DNA of 64,000 nt from Spirochaetota bacterium (GTDB lineage: Bacteria > Spirochaetota > UBA4802 > JAGODF01). The stretch spans positions 1 through 64,000 of the forward strand of contig JARKUF010000017.1 in the NCBI GenBank assembly GCA_029974015.1, read 5' to 3'. A program made the position numbers and the translations under genes. The notes beneath the pieces were generated by a model. The model saw only the letters and a list, made by a program, of their open reading frames with translations. It was not told the origin of the DNA and did not search any database. Each line of letters starts with the position of its first letter. Within the stretch, counting starts at the first letter, position 1. This document shows, in pieces, positions 16,718 to 25,204 of the stretch.

Positions 16718-17947
16718 TCACATATCGTATTCTACGGGCATGAAGGGGAACTCCTTCTTGAAGCCCACGGCCTTGCTGATTCTTCTCAGGAGGCCTTTCA
16801 GGTCGCCCGTAATCAGCTTCACTACACCGTCGATGACGATTCGCTGATACTGCGTTTTCTGGGCAACGAAAATTTCTTCGAATTCCGGGTCACCGTACAT
16901 CACCCTGCCAGCAATGACGACGAGCTTCACGTCTCGAAGCTCGGCATTCACCACTGCCCCATAAGGGTTTGCTTCTCTTTTTTTTACAATGGTCAGGTCG
17001 GCGGTAAAACCCTGCCTGATCCGCCCGTGTTTGTGCATTCTGAAGGCCTTGGCGGAATTGGATGTCACCATCTTTACCATCAGGTCATCGGGTATTTCCG
17101 AGCCGTAGGTCCTTTTGAAATACGATTTGTCGAATTTCATCTCGTACAGCAAGTTCAGGCCTCCGGACATGGGCGAATCCGTGCCGATGCAGAGGTTAAC
17201 CCCCTTTTCAATCATGTACTTTACGTTGGCGGTCTTGTTGAACATGAACATGTTGGAATCGCCGCACCATACCACAGAGGCATTTTTCTTTTTGATTAGA
17301 TCTATGTCGGCCTCGCTGAAAGCGATTCCATGTACTAGGACCGAATGTTCTCCAAGGCCTTTTTTCCGATCAAGGGTTTTGAGATCGTTGACAGTTTCAG
17401 AGTCGAACCCCTCCGCGATGTGGGTGATGAAAGGCATGTCGTTCTTGACGGCCTTCCGGTATTCCTCCTCCACACCCTCACCCCAGTTTAGGGCGAAAGA
17501 GGCGATTGAATGCACAAGGGCGTAATTCCGAATGGCCTGGACCGGCAGGATGTCGAGGAAAGGTTCGTTTACGAAATGTGGGATGTGGTCCGACACCGTG
17601 GTGACTCCTGAAACCAGGTTGCGGTATGCACCGAGGAGGTACAGGTCACGGTTTTCAATCTGTTGGCGTTCCTGGTAGACCGGCGCGCTTTTCAGGTCAT
17701 TGTCCCAGGGGAGCCAGTTTTCATAGGGGCCGTTTCCCACTTTGGGGTAGTAGGTGCCGAGAAGATGGTCGTGGGCGTTGATGAGGCCCGGTGTCAGGAC
17801 CGCGTCATGCACTTCGATTACCAGAGGCGCCTTGCTTTCACCCGGAAACACCTTTTCAATTTTATCGCCGCTGATGCTTAGAGAAGCGTTCTTTATCGTT
17901 TCATCGGGAGTGATTATCTCCGCTCCCGATATTCCCCATTTCTTCAT
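16718..17947 (-). CDS. Metal-dependent amidohydrolase (cytosine deaminase/SsnA-like)
   Basis: The 409-residue enzyme has the amidohydrolase signature: NAHDHLLG (first metal His pair) after LTPGLI, THIAEG and VHGIAF with the next histidines, and GTDSPMSGG with the catalytic aspartate. Flanking beta-sandwich segments lie at both ends (GAEIITPDETIKNASLSISG; ADLTIVKKREANPYG). The family deaminates or hydrolyses ring C-N bonds; the substrate cannot be read here. ATG 17947 is used; one three codons upstream is possible. The 341-base upstream gap separates it from the divergent kinase gene. Confidence 0.85.
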   Translation of the reverse strand: MKKWGISGAEIITPDETIKNASLSISGDKIEKVFPGESKAPLVIEVHDAVLTPGLINAHDHLLGTYYPKVGNGPYENWLPWDNDLKSAPVYQERQQIENRDLYLLGAYRNLVSGVTTVSDHIPHFVNEPFLDILPVQAIRNYALVHSIASFALNWGEGVEEEYRKAVKNDMPFITHIAEGFDSETVNDLKTLDRKKGLGEHSVLVHGIAFSEADIDLIKKKNASVVWCGDSNMFMFNKTANVKYMIEKGVNLCIGTDSPMSGGLNLLYEMKFDKSYFKRTYGSEIPDDLMVKMVTSNSAKAFRMHKHGRIRQGFTADLTIVKKREANPYGAVVNAELRDVKLVVIAGRVMYGDPEFEEIFVAQKTQYQRIVIDGVVKLITGDLKGLLRRISKAVGFKKEFPFMPVEYDM

Positions 17948-18297
17948 CAGCACCATCCCGCTTTGAATTTGTTGTTCGATTGCTCAACAATGAAGGACAT
18001 AATTCTGATTATGCACATTTTGACAAATCATAGTAAAAAGTGCACCCTGAGTCAAGCAAAATTACCGGAGGCCCATTGTACCAGCATAACCTTCGGGGTA
18101 TCAGCATATACTCGCTTATTAATTATCTTCGGAAGAAAAAAATCAAAATAACAGCAATTATTTCAATGGGCTGCTTCTTTCAAGCATATAACACGGGATT
18201 TATGCATTTCGTATTATCATCGTATGGAAAAAATATTACTTTACCGCGTCGGGGGAGGTATATTTAATATGCATGTAGGACTTATGGGTACAAAGCC
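17948..18297. other. Divergent intergenic region
   Basis: This lies between the amidohydrolase and the sensor-kinase gene. It holds no repeat element and no convincing gene. TTGTT...AACAA arms at 17970-17988 form a short imperfect inverted repeat, and a TTGACA occurs at 18020-18025 without a good -10 partner. The promoters for both neighbours should be here. Confidence 0.45.
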
Positions 18298-20358
18298 ATG
18301 AACAGGTTTTTCTCCATTAAGCTCAGCTTTTCCCTCCTGCCGGAATTCCTCCTCATTTCGGGGCTGGTGGTCCTGTATTTTTACCGTTACGAAGCCGGAG
18401 GGTGGTTTTTCCCCCTTACGGCATTAGCCGCAGGAACCTACGCGATTGTGAGGTTTTTCCTCTCAATTCTTACCCGCGCCAGGTTTTATTCAAGGATGCA
18501 AGACGTCCTTTCTACGATTAACGAGTTTAAGAAAGGGAAATTCAGCACCGCATCGAACTCCGGGCAAACAGGCAAAGGACCTTTCTCGTCGCTAATGAGC
18601 GAACTTTCAGTGATGGGAAAGCATCTTGAAAACATCCTCAGCACCCAGAAAACGGAAATCTCAAATCTGCGCGAACTGTACCATAACATAGTCCTTTCCA
18701 TCAGTTCTTTCTTCATTGCCCTCGACGAGAAGGAAGAAATTATATTCGCGAATGAAAGCTTCTGCAAGAAGTTCCAGTACGAACTTGAGGACATCGTAGG
18801 GAAAAAAATTGATACCATTTTTATTTTCCTGACTTCAACCATCCGGGAAAGCATAAAGAGAGTGCTCCAGGGGCACGAGGCCGTGGTGCTTGAAAAGACC
18901 CATCTCGTGTCGGCAAACAAGATATCGATCATCGCGGACATAAAACTCACCACGATGGTGGTGAAGGGGCGGACGCAGGTTATTTTTGTCATAGACGACG
19001 TCACGGCAATCTGCAAAAAAGACTTCCAGATCAACCTCATAAGCCAGGTGTCGGAATCGATACAGCGGGACGATGAAATTGACAGCGTCCTGCACGCGAT
19101 ACTCATCGGCGTTACTTCTGGATCGGGTCTGGGCTTCAACAGGGCTATGCTTTTTCTGGCCAATCCAAGGGACAAGGCCCTCAAGGGGAAAATGGCCGTG
19201 GGGCCCGACACAATGGAAGAGGCGATAAAAATATGGAGCTCCGTATCCGAATGCGGTGTCGACATCTACAGCCAGCTCAAGTCGTACAACGAGAATAAGG
19301 AAGGGGGCGGGAAGCTTATAGAGAAAGTGCAGACATCCTCATTCAGTTTGAAGGACGAGGCCAACATATTCGTAAGGGCCTTAAACTCCCAGGAACATAT
19401 CCATGTCTATGACGCCTATAATGATGAGAGGGTCTCGGAGGAGATTCGAGGTTTCATGGAAGTTCGGGAGTTTGTCGTCACTCCCCTGGTATCGGTGAAC
19501 AAATCCCTGGGCGTCATAGTCGCCGACAACAGGTTCAACCAGACGCCTATTGGATACGACAATATTGAGCTGCTTTCCATTTTTGCCTTCCAGGCGGCGC
19601 TTCTCATCGAAAGCTATAACAATCTCCATATGATAAAAAAGGAAATGGGGAAAATTCGGGACCGCCAGGAAGCGATGGTTGAGTCGGAAAAACTCGCCGC
19701 CGTGGGGCGCATCGCCTCCCATATAGCCCATGAGATCCGCAATCCTCTGGTGACCATGGGGGGATACGCGCGGCGAATCGTCCAGCTCGCCAGGGATGTT
19801 CCCAAAACGGGTGAAAGCATCGCAAAGGCGGCTACGGTGGTGCTGAAGGAATCGGAGCGGCTGGAAAAGACACTTTCCAACGTCATGGACTTCTCCAGGG
19901 CCTCCCACTTTATCATGGAATTCAATAATATCAACGAGGTCATAAGCGACACCTACGAGCTGTTAAAAAACCTTTTCCAGGAACGAAGGCTTAAAGTTGA
20001 CCTGAAACTGGACGATGGCATACCTCTGGTCAAATCCGACTTCAACCAGATGAAGCAGGTGATGCTGAACCTTTTCCAGAATGCCATAGACGCGACGCCC
20101 CCGGAGGGCACGGTGACGGTGGCCACTGGGGCCAATGGCGACAGGATTACCGTTTCAGTGAAAGATTCCGGATTGGGAATGGCCGATGACGATATTCACA
20201 GGATTTTCGAGCCCTTCTATTCCACAAAAGTAACCGGGGTGGGGCTGGGCCTTTCTATAGTGAAAAAGATAATTACGGACCATAACGGCGAAGTCTCCGT
20301 TACGTCGAAAAAAGACGGAGGTTCGGAGTTCCTCATCAACCTCCCCATACCAAAATGA
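18298..20358 (+). CDS. Sensor histidine kinase (TM-PAS-GAF-HisKA-HATPase)
   Basis: The 686-residue membrane kinase has two N-terminal TM helices, a linker, and a PAS domain at ~125-240 (SFFIALDEKEEIIFANESF). A GAF domain follows at ~255-445 (SGLGFNRAMLFLANP; FVVTPLVSVNKSLGVIVADN). HisKA has the phospho-acceptor H478 in SHIAHEIRNPL, and the HATPase N, G1 and G2 boxes are intact (NLFQNAIDA; DSGLGM; GVGLGLSIVKKI). It is followed at 162 bases by a response regulator, its likely partner, and then glgC, so it may help control glycogen metabolism (inference). Confidence 0.93.
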   Translation: MNRFFSIKLSFSLLPEFLLISGLVVLYFYRYEAGGWFFPLTALAAGTYAIVRFFLSILTRARFYSRMQDVLSTINEFKKGKFSTASNSGQTGKGPFSSLMSELSVMGKHLENILSTQKTEISNLRELYHNIVLSISSFFIALDEKEEIIFANESFCKKFQYELEDIVGKKIDTIFIFLTSTIRESIKRVLQGHEAVVLEKTHLVSANKISIIADIKLTTMVVKGRTQVIFVIDDVTAICKKDFQINLISQVSESIQRDDEIDSVLHAILIGVTSGSGLGFNRAMLFLANPRDKALKGKMAVGPDTMEEAIKIWSSVSECGVDIYSQLKSYNENKEGGGKLIEKVQTSSFSLKDEANIFVRALNSQEHIHVYDAYNDERVSEEIRGFMEVREFVVTPLVSVNKSLGVIVADNRFNQTPIGYDNIELLSIFAFQAALLIESYNNLHMIKKEMGKIRDRQEAMVESEKLAAVGRIASHIAHEIRNPLVTMGGYARRIVQLARDVPKTGESIAKAATVVLKESERLEKTLSNVMDFSRASHFIMEFNNINEVISDTYELLKNLFQERRLKVDLKLDDGIPLVKSDFNQMKQVMLNLFQNAIDATPPEGTVTVATGANGDRITVSVKDSGLGMADDDIHRIFEPFYSTKVTGVGLGLSIVKKIITDHNGEVSVTSKKDGGSEFLINLPIPK

Positions 20359-20520
20359 GGAGGGGCGGCGCCTGGCCCGTTGTGAACGGGAAGGAAAAAT
20401 TGCTTGAAAGCCTCTTTTTAGAAGTATAGCATTTTAGCGCCGAAAAAGGAGTGCCGTATGTCCATGCGACATGGTTCGCTGGCAGTGTGCGTAAAAGATC
20501 ATTTTTGGGAGGAGCACGCT

Positions 20521-20883
20521 ATGAGCAAAATACTGATCGTAGAGGACGAACAGCACCAGAGGGAATTGTATGCGATGGAGCTACAGGAGGAGGGCTACCA
20601 GGTGGACCAGGCCTCGAACGGCAAGGAAGCTGTGGAGCTGGTGAAGAACAACAAATACGACCTGGTTGTCCTGGATATCCGCATGCCGGAGATGGACGGC
20701 ATAGAGGCCCTCGGGAAGATACTCTCCCGTGACAAGAAGATCCCCATAATTATTTATACTGCTTATTCAAATTACAAGAGCAACTTCATGACATGGACGG
20801 CCGACGCCTATATTACAAAGTCGTCGAACCTCGGGGAGCTTAAGGAAAAGATCGCTGAAATACTCGCATCGCGCTCAAAATGA
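20521..20883 (+). CDS. Single-domain response regulator
   Basis: The 120-residue receiver domain has the acidic pair in VEDEQ, phospho-acceptor D52 in VVLDIRMPEMDG, the conserved T in IIYTAYS, and K in YITKSS. There is no output domain. GGAGG precedes ATG 20521; the earlier in-frame ATG at 20458 lacks support. The stop overlaps the glgC start (ATGATG), so the two are translationally coupled. It lies downstream of the histidine kinase, which probably phosphorylates it. As there is no DNA-binding part, it may act on a protein partner. Confidence 0.93.
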   Translation: MSKILIVEDEQHQRELYAMELQEEGYQVDQASNGKEAVELVKNNKYDLVVLDIRMPEMDGIEALGKILSRDKKIPIIIYTAYSNYKSNFMTWTADAYITKSSNLGELKEKIAEILASRSK

Positions 20884-22097
20884 TGGACGAAGCTTTGAAA
20901 AAAACCCTGACTTTCATACTTGCCGGAGGGCAGGGAGAGCGACTTCATCCTCTCACCAGGGACCGCTCCAAACCGGCGGTCCCCTTCGGCGGGATATATC
21001 GCATTATCGACTTTCCCCTGAGCAACTGCCTGAATTCGGATTTGGAGAAAATCATCGTCCTTACCCAGTACAAGTCCCTTTCCCTGGACAGGCATGTTAA
21101 AACCGCCTGGAACATGTTTCAGCGCGATCTGGGGGGGTTTATCGATGTGGCCCCGCCCCAGCAGCGGATCAATGCGGACTGGTACCGGGGCACCGCCGAC
21201 GCCATCTTCCAGAACATCTATATCATCGAGATGGAAAAGCCCGAATACGTCCTTATCCTTTCCGGGGACCATGTTTACAAGATGGACTACCGAAAGATGC
21301 TTAGGTACCATATAGAAAGCGATGCCGACCTCACCATAGCCGCCATTGAAACGCCCGCGTCGGAAGCGTCCCGATTTGGCGTTCTTGAGGTGGACCAGCA
21401 TAACCGCGTTATAGGCTTTCAGGAAAAGCCTTCAAACCCCGGGACAATTCCGGGGAAAGAAGGAATGTCCTTCATCTCCATGGGGATTTACGCCTTCAAG
21501 ACGGACAGGCTCGTGAAATATCTTTCCGACGATCACAGGCTTGAAGGCACCAACGACTTTGGGAAAGACATCATCCCCCGCATATACGGCACCGACCGGG
21601 TCTTCACCTACGATTATGTGGCCGCCGAGGGCGACCGGGCCTACTGGAAGGACATCGGAACCATCAGCTCGTATTTCGATTCGAACATGGACTTGGTTTC
21701 GGTGACGCCGGAGCTGAACCTCTATGACCGGAAATGGCCCATCCGTACTTTCATGGAGCAATGGCCCCCGGGCAAGATGATTTTTGACGAGGGCGAACGG
21801 AGGGGCGTCGCCTTGAATTCCCTAATATCGAACGGGGCCATAGTGAGCGGCGGCCGGGTGAGCGGCTCCATCATATCTCCCGGGGTGAAGATCAACAGCT
21901 TTTCGGAGATCCGGAACTCGATTATCTTTCACAGGGTCACCATCGGCCGGCGCACGAAAATACGAAACGCCATCATCGACAAGTATGTGAACATACCCGA
22001 AGGTGAAGAGATTGGCTTTGATTTTGAAAGGGATTCCCAGCGCTTTACGATTTCCCCGGAAGGCATTGTAGTAATACCAAAGGATTTTGTCTTCTGA
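20880..22097 (+). CDS. glgC: Glucose-1-phosphate adenylyltransferase
   Basis: The 405-residue enzyme makes ADP-glucose, the committed step of bacterial glycogen synthesis. It shows the nucleotide-binding LAGGQGERLHPLT loop, the KPAVPFGGIYRIIDFPLSNC motif, the GTADAIFQN segment, the SGDHVYKMDY catalytic site, and a C-terminal left-handed beta-helix region (ISNGAIVSGGRVSGSIISPGVKI). Length is typical. It overlaps the response regulator by four bases at its start and the next gene by one base (TGATG) at its end. malQ lies in the facing operon, making this a small glycogen/maltodextrin locus. Confidence 0.97.
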   Translation: MMDEALKKTLTFILAGGQGERLHPLTRDRSKPAVPFGGIYRIIDFPLSNCLNSDLEKIIVLTQYKSLSLDRHVKTAWNMFQRDLGGFIDVAPPQQRINADWYRGTADAIFQNIYIIEMEKPEYVLILSGDHVYKMDYRKMLRYHIESDADLTIAAIETPASEASRFGVLEVDQHNRVIGFQEKPSNPGTIPGKEGMSFISMGIYAFKTDRLVKYLSDDHRLEGTNDFGKDIIPRIYGTDRVFTYDYVAAEGDRAYWKDIGTISSYFDSNMDLVSVTPELNLYDRKWPIRTFMEQWPPGKMIFDEGERRGVALNSLISNGAIVSGGRVSGSIISPGVKINSFSEIRNSIIFHRVTIGRRTKIRNAIIDKYVNIPEGEEIGFDFERDSQRFTISPEGIVVIPKDFVF

Positions 22098-23680
22098 TGA
22101 AACTCATACTCGTCGGGAACCTCCGGGGGGCCCATGCCGGGGCCTATGTTCTCCTCAAAGAAACGATTGCCGACGCGTACCTCTTCTGCGGGGACCTGCT
22201 CGACGGCCCCTTTTTTTCTGCCGGCAATAATGCGCTTCTCTCTTCCCTTGAGCAGAGGCTTGGTGATTACTGCGGAGAAAAGCTAAACCTGCCATCGGCG
22301 GCAATGTCGGCCCGTTCAATTTCCGATGATCCCGCCGCTCCGCGGGAGATTATCGAAACGGCGAAAGAATATCTCCTCCTCGCGGAAAAGGGGGCCGGTA
22401 TGGCGGCGCAGAAATACCGCGTCCTGGACAATATACTCTCCACCAAACCCTATGTCCCGGTCCTCATCGTCCCCGGGCCCGGTGACGGCAGCCTTGAAGG
22501 CACTCCCCTTGCCGAACGCGTCCTGGACGGCAATGGTCGGGAAATATCATCCATTGTTATGCATGGGTTTTCTCAGGCTTCCTCCGGGACAATCGGTAAA
22601 GGCCCTGTCAATGTTCCGGAAACGGACATCCTGGCCATTGCCCTAAATGGCGGGGACGGGCAAATATCCGCCTCCCATCTCCATGCTTTTGTGGATGACC
22701 AGCGGAAAGGACATCCGGGGGCGGGGTTTCTGTTCATCTCCGGTTCCGGCAGCGGGCATTCCGTCATTGTGGACAGACATACCGTCGAGCTGCGCAGTGC
22801 CGATTTCGGCGTCGGGCCTGAGGACGTGGAGGTCGATGGAGGGTATTTCTACCAGTACGAATGCGGGTATAAGGGGTCGGTCCACATTGTCTTAAAAAAA
22901 CTTGCGGGGGAAAGGGTCATCGACATCGCGGAATATTTTGTGGATAAAGGCATGTTGCGCGAAAGCGTAGTCGATGCTGACCGTTATGCCGCCCTTGTGG
23001 AAGGCAGAAAATTCGGGATAGACTCCATCACCTACACCCATTCCCCGGAGCTTAAACTCTTCCGTGATATACGGAACTTTTTCCGCATCCACCAGACCCG
23101 GGAAACGGAGAAGCGCGTGGAAACCCTCCAGAAGGCCATAGACTGCATGGAGGATGACCGCCATCTCATGGCCCTGGACCTCGTGGGTTCCACCAATGTG
23201 GGCCTTTCGGGAAAAAGCTCCGATGTGGATATGGTCCTTTACATCAGGGCCGGGGGCGGGGACGATGAAAAAAAACTGCATCAGGAATTTTCCCGAGTGG
23301 AGGAGCGTCTGCGGCGGGAGTTGAGGGAGGAAGTTGAATTCGAGGTGATAGACCGCATCGACCTGGACCGCGTGGAGGCGAGCATAAGTTCCAGGGACTT
23401 CGGGTGCGATTCCCTTCAGTTGTTCGCCACCTACCGTTCCGCATGCCGCCCCGTCAATTACCGGGTGCTGGCGCCACTTGAAGACCGGCTCAACCAGGAT
23501 ACCATGTTTCGGCGCGAAGTGGAGGAGCTAATGCGTTCCTATCTGCGAATGTTCGCGAAGACTTCGGACAACAGCAAGTCTTTCGAGAAATACCTTACCC
23601 GTCTGAAAACTTCCGGGATAGCCGTGCCGGGGCCTTTGATGGAAAAGATACGGATTATGCTACAGCAGAAGAGGACGTAA
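22097..23680 (+). CDS. Phosphoesterase-like and nucleotidyltransferase-like fusion protein
   Basis: The 527-residue protein looks composite. The N-terminal ~300 residues resemble a calcineurin-like phosphoesterase with altered motifs: LVGNLRG where D-x-H is expected, LFCGDLLDG, and VPGPGDGS where GNHD is expected. The C-terminal ~170 residues resemble a DNA-polymerase-beta-type nucleotidyltransferase: LVGSTNVGLSGKSSDVDMVL has the GS and D-x-D elements, and EFEVIDRIDLD could give the third carboxylate. Neither assignment is certain. It is translationally coupled to glgC, so a role in glycogen control is possible. The stop is seven bases from the convergent malQ stop. Confidence 0.6.
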   Translation: MKLILVGNLRGAHAGAYVLLKETIADAYLFCGDLLDGPFFSAGNNALLSSLEQRLGDYCGEKLNLPSAAMSARSISDDPAAPREIIETAKEYLLLAEKGAGMAAQKYRVLDNILSTKPYVPVLIVPGPGDGSLEGTPLAERVLDGNGREISSIVMHGFSQASSGTIGKGPVNVPETDILAIALNGGDGQISASHLHAFVDDQRKGHPGAGFLFISGSGSGHSVIVDRHTVELRSADFGVGPEDVEVDGGYFYQYECGYKGSVHIVLKKLAGERVIDIAEYFVDKGMLRESVVDADRYAALVEGRKFGIDSITYTHSPELKLFRDIRNFFRIHQTRETEKRVETLQKAIDCMEDDRHLMALDLVGSTNVGLSGKSSDVDMVLYIRAGGGDDEKKLHQEFSRVEERLRRELREEVEFEVIDRIDLDRVEASISSRDFGCDSLQLFATYRSACRPVNYRVLAPLEDRLNQDTMFRREVEELMRSYLRMFAKTSDNSKSFEKYLTRLKTSGIAVPGPLMEKIRIMLQQKRT

Positions 23681-23686
23681 AAGGGC

Positions 23687-25204
23687 TCATCTCCTGTACA
23701 TCGCCGCCAGGCGCTTCAATTTGTCCGCCATTTCCGGGGTGATTTCGTTCTCCCTGAGCTTCCACCGCCAGTTTCCCCCGGTGGTACCGGGGATGTTCAT
23801 CCTGAATTCCTGTCCGTATCCGAGTATGTCCTGGGCCGGCACAATGGCGAGGCGCGCCGTGGTCATATAGGCCGTCCTTATAAGTTGCCAGTGAAAATCG
23901 CTGAACTTTTCGGACCCTATGTACTCGAGTATGTACTTTCTTCTCTCGTCGTCGTTCTCGATGCCGTAGAACCATCCGTTAATCGTGTTGTTATCATGGG
24001 TCCCCGTGTAGACCACGCAGTTGGATTTCTCCATATTATGAGGGAGATATTCATTATCGCTGTTCTCATCGAATGCGAACTGGAGGACCTTCATCCCCGG
24101 GATTCTCAGGCCGTCCCGTAATTCCCGAACCTCGTCCGTGATGACGCCCAGGTCCTCGGCGATGATGGGAATATCGCCCAGGTCTTTTCTCAGCCTCTCG
24201 AAGAAGGCAGTGCCCGGGCCCTTTATCCATTTTCCCTTCACGGCTGTCTTTTCCTTCGCGGGGATGGACCAGTACGATTCAAAGGCCCTGAAGTGGTCAA
24301 TGCGAACAACATCGACGAGGGAAAGGAGGCGCCGGAGCCGCTTTTTCCACCATTCGTAGGTTTTCTCAAGAAGAGCGCCATCCCTGTCGGCCCAGCGATA
24401 AAGTGGATTTCCCCAGCGCTGCCCCGTCTCGCTGAAGTAATCGGGAGGGACCCCGGCAACGGCGCTGGGCCTTTTGGTCTTTTCGTCAAGCTGGAGTATG
24501 TCGGGGTTTGTCCAGGCGTCGGCCCCCTCCAGATTGATGTAGATTGGAATATCGCCGATGAGGCGTATGCCCAGAGTGTTGCAATGTTTCCTCAGGGCGT
24601 TCCACTGCTCGAAAAAAAGGAACTGGACGAAGCGATGGTAACTGGCCCTGTCTTTGAGGCGCATGTTCCATTTTTCAAGGGCGGCCGCATCACGCATTGC
24701 GGCCCCGCTGTCCCATTCGAGCCAGTTATTTGTGTCATAGTGTTCCGCCAGGGCCGAGAAGAGCGCATAGTCGCCAAGCCAGGAGCGCTCATCCTGGCAA
24801 AACTTCTCAAAGGCTTCGAGGTCTTCATCTTTGGCTGATGAGAAGAAGAGCTCATTTGCCCTTGAAAGCTCCCTTTCTTTGTGCAGGGTCACCCGGTCAA
24901 AATCGATGAAATGGTCTTCGAGGAAATTTTCTTCATCGATGGGTCCGCCATGCCAGGGTTTCTTCGCCACTTCTTCGAGGCTGATGAAGTATGGATTTCC
25001 CGCGAAGGTCGAGGTGGACGCGTAAGGGGAATAATCGAACGCCGGGACAACCGGTCCCAGTGGAAGGACCTGCCAGTACGATTGCCCGGCGCGGACGAGG
25101 AGTTCCGCGAAGTCGCGGGCCTCTTTTCCTAAGGTGCCGATGCCGTATCGTCCGGGAAGGCTCGTGATGTGAAGCAGGGTCCCTGCCGATCTTTCAATTT
25201 TCAT
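23687..25204 (-). CDS. malQ: 4-alpha-glucanotransferase (amylomaltase)
   Basis: The 505-residue GH77 enzyme moves maltodextrin units between glucans. It opens with the typical LLHITSLPGRYGIGTLG motif and QSYWQVLPLGP, and contains IRLIGDIPIYI, VRIDHFRAFESYW with the catalytic nucleophile aspartate, IAEDLGVITDEV with the acid/base glutamate, and YTGTHDNNT near the end. Length is normal for bacteria. Its ATG overlaps the stop of the acyl-CoA synthetase gene by four bases. It acts with glgC and, presumably, synthase and phosphorylase genes elsewhere. Confidence 0.97.
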   Translation of the reverse strand: MKIERSAGTLLHITSLPGRYGIGTLGKEARDFAELLVRAGQSYWQVLPLGPVVPAFDYSPYASTSTFAGNPYFISLEEVAKKPWHGGPIDEENFLEDHFIDFDRVTLHKERELSRANELFFSSAKDEDLEAFEKFCQDERSWLGDYALFSALAEHYDTNNWLEWDSGAAMRDAAALEKWNMRLKDRASYHRFVQFLFFEQWNALRKHCNTLGIRLIGDIPIYINLEGADAWTNPDILQLDEKTKRPSAVAGVPPDYFSETGQRWGNPLYRWADRDGALLEKTYEWWKKRLRRLLSLVDVVRIDHFRAFESYWSIPAKEKTAVKGKWIKGPGTAFFERLRKDLGDIPIIAEDLGVITDEVRELRDGLRIPGMKVLQFAFDENSDNEYLPHNMEKSNCVVYTGTHDNNTINGWFYGIENDDERRKYILEYIGSEKFSDFHWQLIRTAYMTTARLAIVPAQDILGYGQEFRMNIPGTTGGNWRWKLRENEITPEMADKLKRLAAMYRR

